Positions 15,258 to 26,216 of a stretch of 64,000 bases of DNA are shown in pieces (the stretch's first letter is position 1; the number at the start of each line of letters is the position of its first letter). The stretch spans positions 82,492 to 146,491 of the forward strand of contig JAWZSN010000013.1 of NCBI GenBank assembly GCA_033875255.1. Direction: 5' to 3'. Source of the DNA: Marinimicrococcus sp033875255 (GTDB lineage Bacteria; Pseudomonadota; Alphaproteobacteria; Geminicoccales; Geminicoccaceae). The translations under genes were made by a program, and so were the position numbers. The notes beneath the pieces are model-generated. The model was not told where the DNA came from, did not search any database, and saw only the letters and a list, made by a program, of their open reading frames with translations.

Positions 15258-18200
15258 TGCGCCCGCTGCGCCTGACCGTCGAGGGCTTCGGCCCGTTCGC
15301 CGCCCGTACCGAGCTCGATTTCCGCAAGCTCGGCAGCGACGCGCTCTTCCTCATCCACGGGCCGACCGGCGCGGGCAAGACCAGCCTGATCGACGCCATC
15401 TGCTTCGCCCTGTTCGGCAAGACATCGGGCGACGAGCGCAGCGGCAACCAGATGCGCAGCCAGCACGTCGCGCCAGGCGATCCCACCGAGGTGACCTTCG
15501 AGTTCGAGCTCGCCGGCACGAGCTACCGGATCAGGCGTAATCCCGAGTATGAGCGGGCGGCCGCTCGCGGCGGGGGAACGACGAAGCAGCAGCACGGGGT
15601 GACCGTGTGGCGGCTGGGGGCCGAGGGCGGCGAGGAGGCCGTGCTGGCGAGCCGGCAGCGCGAGGCCGACGAGGTGGTCCGCCGGTTGCTGGGCTTCAGC
15701 GTCGACCAGTTCCGCCAGGTGGTGGTGCTGCCGCAGGGACGCTTCCGCGAGTTCCTCGCAGCCAGCTCGAAGGAGCGCGAGCAGATCCTCTCGGTGCTGT
15801 TCGCCACCGACCGGTTCGCGTCGCTGCAACAGTTCCTCAAGGAGCAGGCGGCGGCCTGCAAGCGCCATGCGGACACGCTGGGCGAGCGGCGCCGCCTGCT
15901 GCTCGACCAGGCGGAGTGCGAGGACGAGGCGGCCCTCGCGGCGGTGCGCGCCGCCCTTGCCGCGGAGACCGGGAAAGCGGCGGCCGAGACGGCGACGCTG
16001 CGCCAGGGCTGCGAGACGGCGCGGCTGGCGCTGGAGAAAGGCCGGGCGGATGCCGGCCGGCTGGCCGAGTTGGCTGCGGCCCGCGACGAGACGCGAAAGC
16101 TGGCCGCGGGGGACGCGGCGCTGGCGGCCGACCAGCGGCGGCTCGATGCCGCCCGCCGCGCCGCCGCGCTGGAGCCGCAGCGCGCCCGCGTCGAGAGCTG
16201 CCGGGCCGAGGCGCGCCGCGCCGGGCAGGACCGGCATGCTGCCGTCGAGAAGCGGGCCCGGGCCGAGGCCGAGCTGAAGCGGCTGGACGAGGCCCTCCTG
16301 GCCGAGGAGGCGCGCGGGCCGGAGCGCGAGGCGGCGCGCAGGGAGGCAGAGCGCCTGGCCGGGCTCGCGGCGCGGCTGCCGCGCGTGCTGGAGCTCGTGT
16401 CGGCGGCTGGCGAGGCGGAGAGCCGACGGGCGGAAGCCGCGGCCGAGCTCGAGGGGCTGGGCCAGCGGATCGCCGCGGCGACGGTGGCGCTGGAGGAGGC
16501 GCGCCGCGGCCACGAGGCGGCGCGCGGTGCGGCCTCGGCGCTGGAGTTGGCGCGCCGGGACGCGGCCGAGCTGGAACGCCTGGTCGAAGGACGCGGGGAC
16601 CTGGTGCGGCGCGCCTGCGACCTCGCCAGGGCCGAGGAGCGGGCTCGCAAGGGCGAGCGGGTGCTGCAGCGTCAGAGCGAGGCGCTGGCCGCCTCCCGCG
16701 CGGCGCAGGTGGCGGTCGAGGCGGCATGGCGCAAGGGCCAGGCGGCGCGGCTGGCGGCAATGCTCGTGGCGGGCGAGGCCTGCCCGGTCTGCGGCAGCAC
16801 CGGACATCCGGCACCGGCGCAGGCCGAGGGGGAGCTGGTCGAGGATGCGGCGCTGGAGGCGGCCGGCAGTGCGGCTGCCTTGGCCGAGCAGGCGCGCGAC
16901 GCGGCGGCGCTGGAATGCCGGCAGGCGCAGGCAGCCTGCGACAAGCTGCGCGGCGAGGTCGAGACACGGCGTGCGACTCTGGGCGAGGCGGCCGCGGAAG
17001 CGCCGGAGGCGCTGGAGCAGCGTCGCGCCGAGGCGCGCGGGCGGCTGGCGGCGGCCGAGCGCGCCGCTGCCGATGTCGGGCGTCTGGCTGGAGAGGCGCT
17101 GCGGCAGGAGCGGGCGCTGGAGGCGCTGGCGGCACGCCGCGAGGAGGTGCTGCAGCGCTGTCGCCTTGCCGAGACGGCGGCGGTGCAGGCCAGGGCTGCG
17201 GCCGAGGCTGCGCAGGGCGAGCTGCCGGCGGCATGGCTCGAGCAGGCCGGGCCGGATCAGGCGCTGGCCCGGGCGGTGGCCGACGGGGCTGCCGCCGAGG
17301 ACCATCGCAGCAGGCTCGAGGCGGCGCTGGTGCGGGCGCGCGAGCTGGCAGGACAGGCACGTCTCACCCGCGCCGCCACCGCCGAGGCGGTGGCCAGCGC
17401 AGACCAGCAGGAGCAGCGCGCCATCACAGCCTTGCAGGCGGCAGGCGAGGCGCTCGGCGCAGCGGCGGCGCAGGCCGGTTTCGCCGATCCCGGGGCGGTG
17501 GAAGCCGCGCGGCTGGGCGAGGAGGCGATGGCGGCGCTGGAAAGGCACATCGGCGCCGCCCGCGAGGCCCGCCGCAGTGCCGCCGACCGGCTGGCCCGCG
17601 CCGAGGCGGCAGCCGAGGGGCTGGGCGCGCCCGATCTCGACGCGCTGGCGGCGGCCGAGGCGGGCGCCCGCGCCGCTCTCGACGAGGCCGTGCGACTGGC
17701 GAGCGAGCGGGCGGGCCGGGCGCGCCATCTTGCGGATCTCGCGGGCAGGCTGGGGAAGCTGGCGACGGAACGGCAGACGGCCGAGCAGCGCTACGGCACC
17801 CTCGGCCGCCTGGCCGAGGTCGCCAACGGCACCACCGGCCAGTTCCGGATCACCTTCCAGCGCTTCGTCCTGTCGGCCCTGCTCGACGAGGTGCTGGACG
17901 CTGCGAGCGGACGGCTGCGGCGCATGACCAAGGGCCGCTACCTGCTGCGCCGCGCCGTGGCCGGCAATGGCGACCGGCGCCTCTCCGCGGGCCTCGATCT
18001 CGAGGTCGACGACGCCTTCACCGGCCAGACACGGGCCGTAGCCACTCTCTCGGGCGGCGAAGGCTTTTTGGCTTCCCTGGCCCTGGCGCTGGGCCTGGCC
18101 GACGTGGTGCAGGCGCGCTCGGGCGGCACGAGGCTCGATGCGATCTTTATCGACGAGGGCTTCGGCACGCTCGACAGCGAGGCGCTCGACCAGGCGCTCT

Positions 18201-18340
18201 CGGTGCTCACCGAGCTGCGCCGCGACGGCAGGCTGGTGGGCGTGGTCTCCCACGTCCAGGAGCTCAAGGAGCGGATCGACGTGCGGCTCGAGGTCAGGCC
18301 CACCGACAAGGGCAGTGTCGCCGCCTTCGTGCTGCCCTGA
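15257..18340 (+). CDS. sbcC: Exonuclease SbcC (Rad50-like ATPase)
   Basis: 1027 residues. Walker A GPTGAGKTS is at 35-43, the ABC signature LSGGEGF near 931 and Walker B with the D-loop (IFIDEGFGTLD) near 963-973. In between are two long alanine/glutamate/arginine-rich coiled-coil arms joined by the zinc hook CPVC at 509-512, where two SbcC molecules dimerise through zinc. It drives the SbcD nuclease. The coiled coil has extreme alanine bias, producing very long antisense frames that are not genes. The next gene (DUF971) converges 17 bases away. Confidence 0.96.
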   Translation: MRPLRLTVEGFGPFAARTELDFRKLGSDALFLIHGPTGAGKTSLIDAICFALFGKTSGDERSGNQMRSQHVAPGDPTEVTFEFELAGTSYRIRRNPEYERAAARGGGTTKQQHGVTVWRLGAEGGEEAVLASRQREADEVVRRLLGFSVDQFRQVVVLPQGRFREFLAASSKEREQILSVLFATDRFASLQQFLKEQAAACKRHADTLGERRRLLLDQAECEDEAALAAVRAALAAETGKAAAETATLRQGCETARLALEKGRADAGRLAELAAARDETRKLAAGDAALAADQRRLDAARRAAALEPQRARVESCRAEARRAGQDRHAAVEKRARAEAELKRLDEALLAEEARGPEREAARREAERLAGLAARLPRVLELVSAAGEAESRRAEAAAELEGLGQRIAAATVALEEARRGHEAARGAASALELARRDAAELERLVEGRGDLVRRACDLARAEERARKGERVLQRQSEALAASRAAQVAVEAAWRKGQAARLAAMLVAGEACPVCGSTGHPAPAQAEGELVEDAALEAAGSAAALAEQARDAAALECRQAQAACDKLRGEVETRRATLGEAAAEAPEALEQRRAEARGRLAAAERAAADVGRLAGEALRQERALEALAARREEVLQRCRLAETAAVQARAAAEAAQGELPAAWLEQAGPDQALARAVADGAAAEDHRSRLEAALVRARELAGQARLTRAATAEAVASADQQEQRAITALQAAGEALGAAAAQAGFADPGAVEAARLGEEAMAALERHIGAAREARRSAADRLARAEAAAEGLGAPDLDALAAAEAGARAALDEAVRLASERAGRARHLADLAGRLGKLATERQTAEQRYGTLGRLAEVANGTTGQFRITFQRFVLSALLDEVLDAASGRLRRMTKGRYLLRRAVAGNGDRRLSAGLDLEVDDAFTGQTRAVATLSGGEGFLASLALALGLADVVQARSGGTRLDAIFIDEGFGTLDSEALDQALSVLTELRRDGRLVGVVSHVQELKERIDVRLEVRPTDKGSVAAFVLP

Positions 18341-18357
18341 AGACCGGCCGGGGCCGC

Positions 18358-18729
18358 CTACCGGTCGCGCGAGAGGCCCTGCCGCTCGACGGCGTCGAGA
18401 TAGGCCTGCCAGACGCTGTCCTTCTCGCGGCCCAGCTTGTGCAGATAGCTCCAGGAATAGATACCGGTGTCGTGGCCGTCGTCGAAGACGATGCGCACCG
18501 CGTAGTTGCCGACCGCCTGAACGGCGGTGATCGCCACGTTGCGCTTGCCGCCCACCGTCACCTTCTGCGAGGGGGTGTGGCCCTGGACCTCGGCCGAGGG
18601 GCTCTCGACCCGCAGCAGCTCGGCCGGCAGGCTGACGCTGCTGCCGTCCTCGAAGTCGATCTCGAGCAGCCGCTCGGCGCGCTTCGCCCGGATCTCCACC
18701 GGCCAGTGGCCGCTCTCCGGCTCAGTCAC
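18358..18729 (-). CDS. DUF971 (GBBH-like N-terminal) protein
   Basis: 123 residues. A single small beta-rich domain with LLEIDFEDGSSVSLPAELLRV and NYAVRIVFDDGHDTGIYSWSYLHKLG, the DUF971 signature related to the N-terminal domain of gamma-butyrobetaine hydroxylase. Function unknown; relatives are often linked to iron-sulfur metabolism genes. It is the last gene of a four-gene minus-strand block and overlaps the Trm112-like gene by eight bases. Confidence 0.9.
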   Translation of the reverse strand: MTEPESGHWPVEIRAKRAERLLEIDFEDGSSVSLPAELLRVESPSAEVQGHTPSQKVTVGGKRNVAITAVQAVGNYAVRIVFDDGHDTGIYSWSYLHKLGREKDSVWQAYLDAVERQGLSRDR

Positions 18730-18949
18730 GGCGCAGCTCCGCGGGGATCTTCGCGGCCTCGTCCAGCGGCCGCGCCTCCTCCACCAGCATGATCGGGATA
18801 CCGTCGCGGATCGGATAGGCGAGGCCCGCCTGCTCGCTGACCAGCTCGCCCGCCTCGCGGTCGTAGCGCAACGGGCCCTTGGTCAGCGGGCAGACCAGAA
18901 GCTCCAGAAGCTTGGGGTCGATGGCGGCCTGCCGCCTCTCTTCGGTCAT
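18722..18949 (-). CDS. Trm112 family protein
   Basis: 75 residues. LLELLVCPLTKGPLRYDREAGELVSEQAGLAYPIRDGIPIML is represented in the order expected for Trm112/UPF0434 (YcaR): one N-terminal cysteine-proline pair, a central beta hairpin, then YPIRDGIPIML. Eukaryotic Trm112 activates methyltransferases; the bacterial role is unproven. It sits 16 bases after the LON-domain gene and overlaps the DUF971 gene. Confidence 0.92.
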   Translation of the reverse strand: MTEERRQAAIDPKLLELLVCPLTKGPLRYDREAGELVSEQAGLAYPIRDGIPIMLVEEARPLDEAAKIPAELRRD

Positions 18950-18965
18950 CGAACGCTCCGGTCGA

Positions 18966-19619
18966 TCAGTGGCGCACGGGAGACGCTTCGCCGGTGTCCG
19001 AGCGGGCGTCCATCTGCATGAGGGCGGTGAGCAGCTCGGCCTGGCGTGTCAGGTCGCGTGCCTCGAGCAGCGCCTGCTTCTCGGTGGGATCGAACGGGCA
19101 GATCATCGAGAGCGAGGTCACCAGGGCGCCGAGCGGGGCGGTCTTCAGCGTGGCCCACTCGGCCTCGATACCATGATGCTGGAAATAGCCTTCCAGCGCG
19201 CCCAAAAGCCCGCCCTTGAGGGAATCGGGCGGCGGAACGGGCTGCATGTCGTGGCGCCAGCGGTCGAAGCTGGCGAGCACCTGCCGGTAGGCGGTGTCGC
19301 TCTCCAGCTCCTCGACCACGTCGAACCGGCAGGCGCCGCTCAGCGTGACGAGATAGCGGCCGTCCGGGGTCTCGCTGAAGCTGCTGATGCGGCCGACGCA
19401 GCCGATCGTATAGATCTCCGGCGGCGCGGCCGCATGCTCCTGGTCGTGGCGCGGCTGGACCATGCCGATTACCCGGTCCGTCTGCATCGCGTCGCGTATC
19501 ATCGCGAGATAGCGGGGCTCGAAGATGTTGAGCGGCAGGTTGCCGCCCGGCAGCAGGAGAGCCCCGCGCAGCGGGAAGATCGGGAAACGGCTGGGCAGGG
19601 CCTCGGCCGCGCCGGTCAT
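18966..19619 (-). CDS. LON substrate-binding domain protein
   Basis: 217 residues. It has only the N-terminal domain of Lon protease (IFPLRGALLLPGGNLPLNIFEPRY) and no AAA or protease part, as in the stand-alone LonD-type proteins of alphaproteobacteria. A role in protein quality control is plausible because it is coupled to a CnoX-like chaperedoxin: its ATG shares a base with that gene's stop codon. The function has not been shown for the family. Confidence 0.92.
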   Translation of the reverse strand: MTGAAEALPSRFPIFPLRGALLLPGGNLPLNIFEPRYLAMIRDAMQTDRVIGMVQPRHDQEHAAAPPEIYTIGCVGRISSFSETPDGRYLVTLSGACRFDVVEELESDTAYRQVLASFDRWRHDMQPVPPPDSLKGGLLGALEGYFQHHGIEAEWATLKTAPLGALVTSLSMICPFDPTEKQALLEARDLTRQAELLTALMQMDARSDTGEASPVRH

Positions 19620-20530
19620 CAGGAGAACAGCACGGTCGAGAGCATGCGCCGGCCTTTGACCGTCGCCGGGTGCTTCGGGCCGAGCGCCTCGAAGAAGCGC
19701 ACGAGCTGGGTGCGGGCCTTGTCCTCGCCCCAGCTCCGGTCGTGCTTGACGATCCTGCAGAGATTTTCCATCGCGGCGTCGATCTGCCCGCGCAGGAACA
19801 TCTGGGTGGCGAGCTGGTAGCGCGCCTCGTGATCGTCCTCGTCGCCCTCGAGCCGGGCGAGCAGGCCCACCGGATCGCCAAGCTCGCCGGACTCCTCGGC
19901 CAGCGACAGGGCCGCCCTGGCGCCGCTGATCGCCTGGTGGTTGGCATGCTCGGCGGGCGCCTGGTCCAGCAGGGAGCGGGCCTCCTCGAGCTGCCCGGCG
20001 GTCACCATACAGCGGGCGAGACCGCCCAGCGCCTCGGCATTCTCGGGCTCGGCACGAAGCACCGCGTCATACATGGCGACCGCCTCATGCATGTCGCCGC
20101 GTTCCATCGCCTCGCGCGCCTGGTCCAGATCGGCCGCCGCCTCGGCATCGACCGGCTCGCCCAGGAGCTTCTCGATCAAGGCCTTGATCTGGCTTTCCGG
20201 CTGGGCTCCGGCAAAACCCGTCACCGGCTGGCCGCCGACGAAGGCGTAGACCGTGGGCACCGATTGGATGCGGAGCTGCTGGGCGATCTCCGGGTTCTCG
20301 TCGATGTTGATCTTGACGAGCTTCACCCGGCCGCCGGCGGCATCCACCGCCTTCTCGAGGATCGGACCCAGCTGCTTGCACGGGCCGCACCACGGCGCCC
20401 AGAAGTCCACCAGCACCGGCACCGTCATCGAGGCCTGGATGACGTCCTGCGCGAACGTCTCGATCGAGCCGTCCTTGATGTTAGCCGAGCCGCCGCCCTG
20501 CTTGGGGGCCGCCGTACCGAAAAGCTGCAT
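19619..20530 (-). CDS. cnoX: CnoX/YbbN-like thioredoxin-TPR protein
   Basis: 303 residues from the ATG at 20528-20530 (MQLFGTAAPKQGGG). A thioredoxin domain (about 20-125) with the active site WAPWCGPCK is followed by tetratricopeptide-like repeats (about 135-300). This is the CnoX (YbbN) design, a chaperedoxin that protects proteins from oxidation and passes clients to chaperones. Unlike E. coli CnoX, the redox CGPC is intact, so it may also act as a reductase. First gene of the block with LON-domain, Trm112 and DUF971 genes. Confidence 0.92.
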   Translation of the reverse strand: MQLFGTAAPKQGGGSANIKDGSIETFAQDVIQASMTVPVLVDFWAPWCGPCKQLGPILEKAVDAAGGRVKLVKINIDENPEIAQQLRIQSVPTVYAFVGGQPVTGFAGAQPESQIKALIEKLLGEPVDAEAAADLDQAREAMERGDMHEAVAMYDAVLRAEPENAEALGGLARCMVTAGQLEEARSLLDQAPAEHANHQAISGARAALSLAEESGELGDPVGLLARLEGDEDDHEARYQLATQMFLRGQIDAAMENLCRIVKHDRSWGEDKARTQLVRFFEALGPKHPATVKGRRMLSTVLFS

Positions 20531-20721
20531 GACGCTTGGCCTCGTTCTCCGTGGACCGCCCGGCGGCAATGCCGCCGACGCTGTGTAAGATGAGGGCCGG
20601 CGGCCGGCGATACAAGGGCGCTACGGCGGCGATTGATCGCCCCGCCCGCACCTCCTAATCTGGATTCCCAAAAGAATCGCCAGGGCGGTGTCGAGCAGCC
20701 GCCCGGACAGGGAGGCGAACC

Positions 20722-21705
20722 ATGAAGCTGAGGACACTGAGCGGTGCCGTGGCGGGCCTGGCGGCCGTCTGTGCGCTGAGCTGGGGCGGAACGGCCCGGG
20801 CTCTCGAGATCAAGTCCAGCGACGTCCACGCGATGGGCTATCCGACCACCGAGGCGATCGCCTACATGGGCGAGCTGCTCGACACATGGACCAACGGCCG
20901 CCACACGGTGAAGATCTTCCATTCGATGCAGCTCGGCGGCGAGAAGGAGGCGCTCGAGCAGGTGCAGCTGGGCGCGCTCGAGATGACCCGCGTGTCGGTG
21001 GGCGTGGTGGGCCCGATCGTCGACGATTTCAACGCCTTCAACCTGCCCTACGTATTCCGCTCCATCGAGCACATGCACAACGTGGTGGACGGCGAGATCG
21101 GCACGGAGCTCCTGAACCGGCTCGAGAAGGGCGAGCTGATCGGGCTGGGCTACATGGATGCCGGCGCCCGCTCGTTCTACAACAAGAGCCGCGCCATCAC
21201 CTCGCCCAAAGATCTCGAGGGGCTGAAGATCCGCGTCATGCAGAACCCGATCTTCGTCGAGATGATGGGGGCCATGGGCGGTGCCGGGCTGCCGATCGCC
21301 TTCAACGAGCTCTACACCGCGATGCAGACCGGGGTGGTCGACGGTGCGGAGAACAACCCGCCATCCTACTCGACCCAGAAGCACTACGAGGTTGCGGGCT
21401 ACTACTCGCTCACCGAGCACCTGATCGTCCCGGAGATCTTCGTCTTCAGCAAGCGCGTGTGGGACACGCTCGAGCCGCTCGACCAGCAGCTCATCCGCAA
21501 GGCGGCGGCACTGGCGGTCATCAAGGAGCGCGAGCTGTGGCGGGCCATGGAGGACAAGTCCATGGAGGAGCTGGCCGGGCTCGGTATCAAGATCAACAAG
21601 GACGTCGACAAGCAGGCGTTCATCGAGGCCACCGCCCCGGTGCGCGAGAAGTTCGGCGCCAAGTACAAGGATCTGATCGCCCGGATCGAGAAGGTCGAGG
21701 GCTGA
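20722..21705 (+). CDS. dctP: TRAP transporter substrate-binding protein DctP
   Basis: 327 residues with a Sec signal peptide (about 1-27, ending TARALE). The mature protein has the DctP/TRAP fold: FHSMQLGGEKEALEQVQLGALEM, then SPKDLEGLKIRVMQNP with the arginine that usually binds a substrate carboxylate, and FNELYTAMQTGVVDGAENNP. It collects an organic acid in the periplasm for the DctQM permease encoded next. Start ATG follows GGGAGGCGAACC. The specific ligand cannot be read from sequence. Confidence 0.93.
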   Translation: MKLRTLSGAVAGLAAVCALSWGGTARALEIKSSDVHAMGYPTTEAIAYMGELLDTWTNGRHTVKIFHSMQLGGEKEALEQVQLGALEMTRVSVGVVGPIVDDFNAFNLPYVFRSIEHMHNVVDGEIGTELLNRLEKGELIGLGYMDAGARSFYNKSRAITSPKDLEGLKIRVMQNPIFVEMMGAMGGAGLPIAFNELYTAMQTGVVDGAENNPPSYSTQKHYEVAGYYSLTEHLIVPEIFVFSKRVWDTLEPLDQQLIRKAAALAVIKERELWRAMEDKSMEELAGLGIKINKDVDKQAFIEATAPVREKFGAKYKDLIARIEKVEG

Positions 21706-21736
21706 GCGCCGGAAGCGCTGCCTGTCGCCCGAGGGA

Positions 21737-21755
21737 CGGCCGCCTCGCGCGGCCG
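21737..21755 (+). terminator. dctP-dctQ intergenic hairpin
   Basis: CGGCCGC (21737-21743) pairs with GCGGCCG (21749-21755) around a five-base loop in the 88-base gap after dctP. Such hairpins after a binding-protein gene often stabilise the upstream mRNA or cause partial termination, giving more binding protein than permease. No T-run follows. Confidence 0.45.
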
Positions 21756-21793
21756 GCCTGCCTTCCGAACGCCGCCTGAAAGACCGCCACGAC

Positions 21794-22288
21794 ATGCGTG
21801 CAAGCTATGTGCGCCTCATGGGTGCGCTCTACTGGGGCTGCATGGCCATCGCCGGCGTGGCGATCGTGCTCATGACCCTGATCATCGCCTGGAGCGTGCT
21901 GGTGCGCTACGGGTTCGAGACGGGGGCCTTTTGGGCCGAGCCCGTCGCCATCTTCCTGGCCGTGCAGCTCACCTTCTTCGGCGCCGCCGCCTGCTACCGG
22001 GCCAATGCGCATATCAGTATCGACACCATCGTCCGCGCCCTGCCGGCCCCTGCGCACCGGCCGCTGGAACTGCTGGTCGACCTGCTCATGGCGGCCATCA
22101 GCCTCTTCATGGTCGTCTACGGGGCGCGGCTGGTCGCCACCACCTGGTCGCAGGTCTATCCCGAGTTCGAGCTTCTGCGGGTGGGTCTGGTCTACGGCTC
22201 AATCCCGGCCTCCGGCCTGCTGATCCTGCTTTTCGTGATCGAGCGCGTCCTCTGCGGGCCGCCCGAGATCGCCGGGGAGGGTGCCTGA
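21794..22288 (+). CDS. dctQ: TRAP transporter small permease DctQ
   Basis: 164 residues with four membrane segments (AIAGVAIVLMTLIIAWSVLV; FLAVQLTFFGAAACYRAN; LLVDLLMAAISLFMVV; and ASGLLILLFVIERVL). WAEPVAIFLAVQLTFFG and YGSIPASG are DctQ signatures. It forms the membrane complex with DctM. The stop overlaps the dctM ATG (TGATG). Confidence 0.93.
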   Translation: MRASYVRLMGALYWGCMAIAGVAIVLMTLIIAWSVLVRYGFETGAFWAEPVAIFLAVQLTFFGAAACYRANAHISIDTIVRALPAPAHRPLELLVDLLMAAISLFMVVYGARLVATTWSQVYPEFELLRVGLVYGSIPASGLLILLFVIERVLCGPPEIAGEGA

Positions 22289-23583
22289 TGGGCGGTACGG
22301 TCGGGCCGGTCATCCTGATCGGCGGGCTCTTCCTTCTCATTCTCCTCAACGTGCCGATCGCCTTCGCCTTGGGCCTCTCGGCGCTGGCCGCCGCCTGGTG
22401 GGTGGGCATCCCGCTGGAGGCGGTGCTCCTCAAGGTCTCGGGCGGTGTCCACAGTTTCGCCCTGCTGGCCATCCCGTTCTTCGTGCTGGCCGGCGCCATC
22501 ATGGCCGAGGGCGGCATCGCAGTGAGGCTCGTGAACCTCGCCAACGTCTTCGTCGGGTTCATCCGTGGCGGGCTCGCCATGGTGAACATCCTGGCCTCGA
22601 TGTTCTTCGGCGGGATCTCGGGAAGCTCGGTGGCCGACACCTCGTCCATCGGCACCATCATGATCCCGATGATGAAGCGCCAGGGCTACGACGACGCCTT
22701 CTCGGTCAACGTCACCATCACCAGCTCCACCCAGGGCATCATCATCCCGCCCTCGCACAACGCCATCATCTACGCCTACGCGGCGGGCGGCACGGTCTCC
22801 ATCGCCCAGCTCTTCCTCGCCGGAATCATCCCCGGGATCATGGTGGGAATGGCGCTGATGATCCTCACCTTCGTGCTGGCCTCGATGCGTGGCTATCCCA
22901 AGGGCGAGATGGTGCCGCTGCGCGAGGCGGTGCGGATCACCGCTGGCGCATTTCTCGGCCTGCTCACCGTGCTGATCATCGTGGGCGGGGTGATCTTCGG
23001 CATCTTCACCGCCACCGAGTCGGCCGCCGTGGCGGTAGTCTGGGCGTTTCTCGTGGCGATGTTCGCCTATCGCGAGCTGCCGTGGCGGCGCCTGCCGGCG
23101 ATGCTCGCCGGCGTCGTGCGGACCGTCGCCATGGTGATGATCCTGATCGGCTTCGCCAGCGCCTTCGCCTACATGATGGCGCTGATGCAGATCCCCGCCC
23201 GGGTCACCGACTTCTTCCTCGGGATCTCCGACAACAAGCTGGTCATCCTGCTGCTGATCAACGCGATGCTGCTGGTGCTGGGCATGTTCATGGACATGGC
23301 GCCGCTGATCCTGATCTGCACCCCGATCCTCCTGCCGGTGGTGAAGTCGCTGGGGGTCGACCCGGTGCATTTCGGCATCGTCATGCTGCTCAATCTCGGC
23401 ATCGGCCTCGTCACCCCGCCGGTGGGCACCACGCTCTTCGTCGGCTGCGCCATCGGCAAGGTGCGGATCGAGGAGGTGACCAGAGCGCTGTGGCCCTTCT
23501 GGCTCACCATGTTCGTCGTCCTGATGCTGGTGACCTACGTGCCGGCACTGAGCCTTTGGATCCCCTCCATGGTCCGGTTCTAG
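22288..23583 (+). CDS. dctM: TRAP transporter large permease DctM
   Basis: 431 residues with about 12 membrane segments. SMFFGGISGSSVADTSSIG, NVTITSSTQGIIIPPSHN and LNLGIGLVTPPVGTTLFVG are the conserved DctM motifs. It carries out sodium-driven uptake of the substrate delivered by DctP. Start ATG overlaps the dctQ stop. The operon is complete and followed by a GC hairpin. Confidence 0.95.
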   Translation: MGGTVGPVILIGGLFLLILLNVPIAFALGLSALAAAWWVGIPLEAVLLKVSGGVHSFALLAIPFFVLAGAIMAEGGIAVRLVNLANVFVGFIRGGLAMVNILASMFFGGISGSSVADTSSIGTIMIPMMKRQGYDDAFSVNVTITSSTQGIIIPPSHNAIIYAYAAGGTVSIAQLFLAGIIPGIMVGMALMILTFVLASMRGYPKGEMVPLREAVRITAGAFLGLLTVLIIVGGVIFGIFTATESAAVAVVWAFLVAMFAYRELPWRRLPAMLAGVVRTVAMVMILIGFASAFAYMMALMQIPARVTDFFLGISDNKLVILLLINAMLLVLGMFMDMAPLILICTPILLPVVKSLGVDPVHFGIVMLLNLGIGLVTPPVGTTLFVGCAIGKVRIEEVTRALWPFWLTMFVVLMLVTYVPALSLWIPSMVRF

Positions 23584-23613
23584 GCAGGCCGAGCTGCGGG
23601 GCCGGACAGGAGG

Positions 23614-23637
23614 GGGCGCGGACGTGTCGCCGCGCCC
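23614..23637 (+). terminator. Hairpin after TRAP operon
   Basis: GGGCGCGG (23614-23621) pairs with CCGCGCCC (23630-23637) around an eight-base loop, 30 bases past the dctM stop and 57 bases before uvrB. No clear T-run follows (GTTGCACC). Confidence 0.5.
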
Positions 23638-23694
23638 GTTGCACCGAGCCCCCCGCCGCACCATCCTCTAGGGCGTGTCAGACGCGAGGAGCCG

Positions 23695-25893
<2,199 letters not shown>

Positions 25894-25916
25894 GCGGCGC
25901 TCGCGCCGTCGCCGCG

Positions 25917-25945
25917 GGCCCGGCCGGCTCCTCGAGCGCCGGGCC
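25917..25945. terminator. Hairpin between convergent genes
   Basis: GGCCCGGC (25917-25924) pairs with GCCGGGCC (25938-25945) around a 13-base loop. It lies between the uvrB stop and the convergent Rho_N-type gene, so it could end transcription from both sides. No T-run. Confidence 0.45.
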
Positions 25946-25951
25946 TCCAAC

Positions 25952-26203
25952 TCAGTGATGCCTGAGCGCGTCGATCAGCTCGCTCTTGCTCATCGCGCTG
26001 CGGCCCTCGATGCCGATCTCCCGGGCCTTGCCGTAGAGCTGGTCCTTGCTCCAGTCCTCGTAGGCGGGGCTCTTGCCGCCTTTCCTCGAGGCGCTCTTGC
26101 CGCTGTTGGCGATGCGCGCGGCCTTCTCCTTGCTCTCGCCCTCGCGCCGCAGCGCCTCGTATTTCTCGTCGTCCTTCACGCTCGGGCCGTGCCTGCTGGC
26201 CAT
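25952..26203 (-). CDS. Small Rho_N/SAP-like protein (DUF7218-like)
   Basis: 83 residues. The first half is charged (KYEALRREGESKEKAARIANS), resembling DUF7218; the second half (WSKDQLYGKAREIGIEGRS, then MSKSELIDALRHH) is the Rho termination factor N-terminal helical motif, which binds nucleic acid or protein. Such small proteins are common in stress regulons of soil alphaproteobacteria. It starts 13 bases after the PRC-barrel gene stop, so both genes probably share the putative EcfG promoter upstream. Confidence 0.82.
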   Translation of the reverse strand: MASRHGPSVKDDEKYEALRREGESKEKAARIANSGKSASRKGGKSPAYEDWSKDQLYGKAREIGIEGRSAMSKSELIDALRHH

Positions 26204-26216
26204 GGCTGGTCTCCGC

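Noticed and set aside
15080..18253. 1057-codon open frame antisense to sbcC
   Set aside because: Product of alanine-rich coiled-coil codons at high GC; no family resemblance, while the sense strand encodes a complete SbcC with Walker A, zinc hook and signature motifs.
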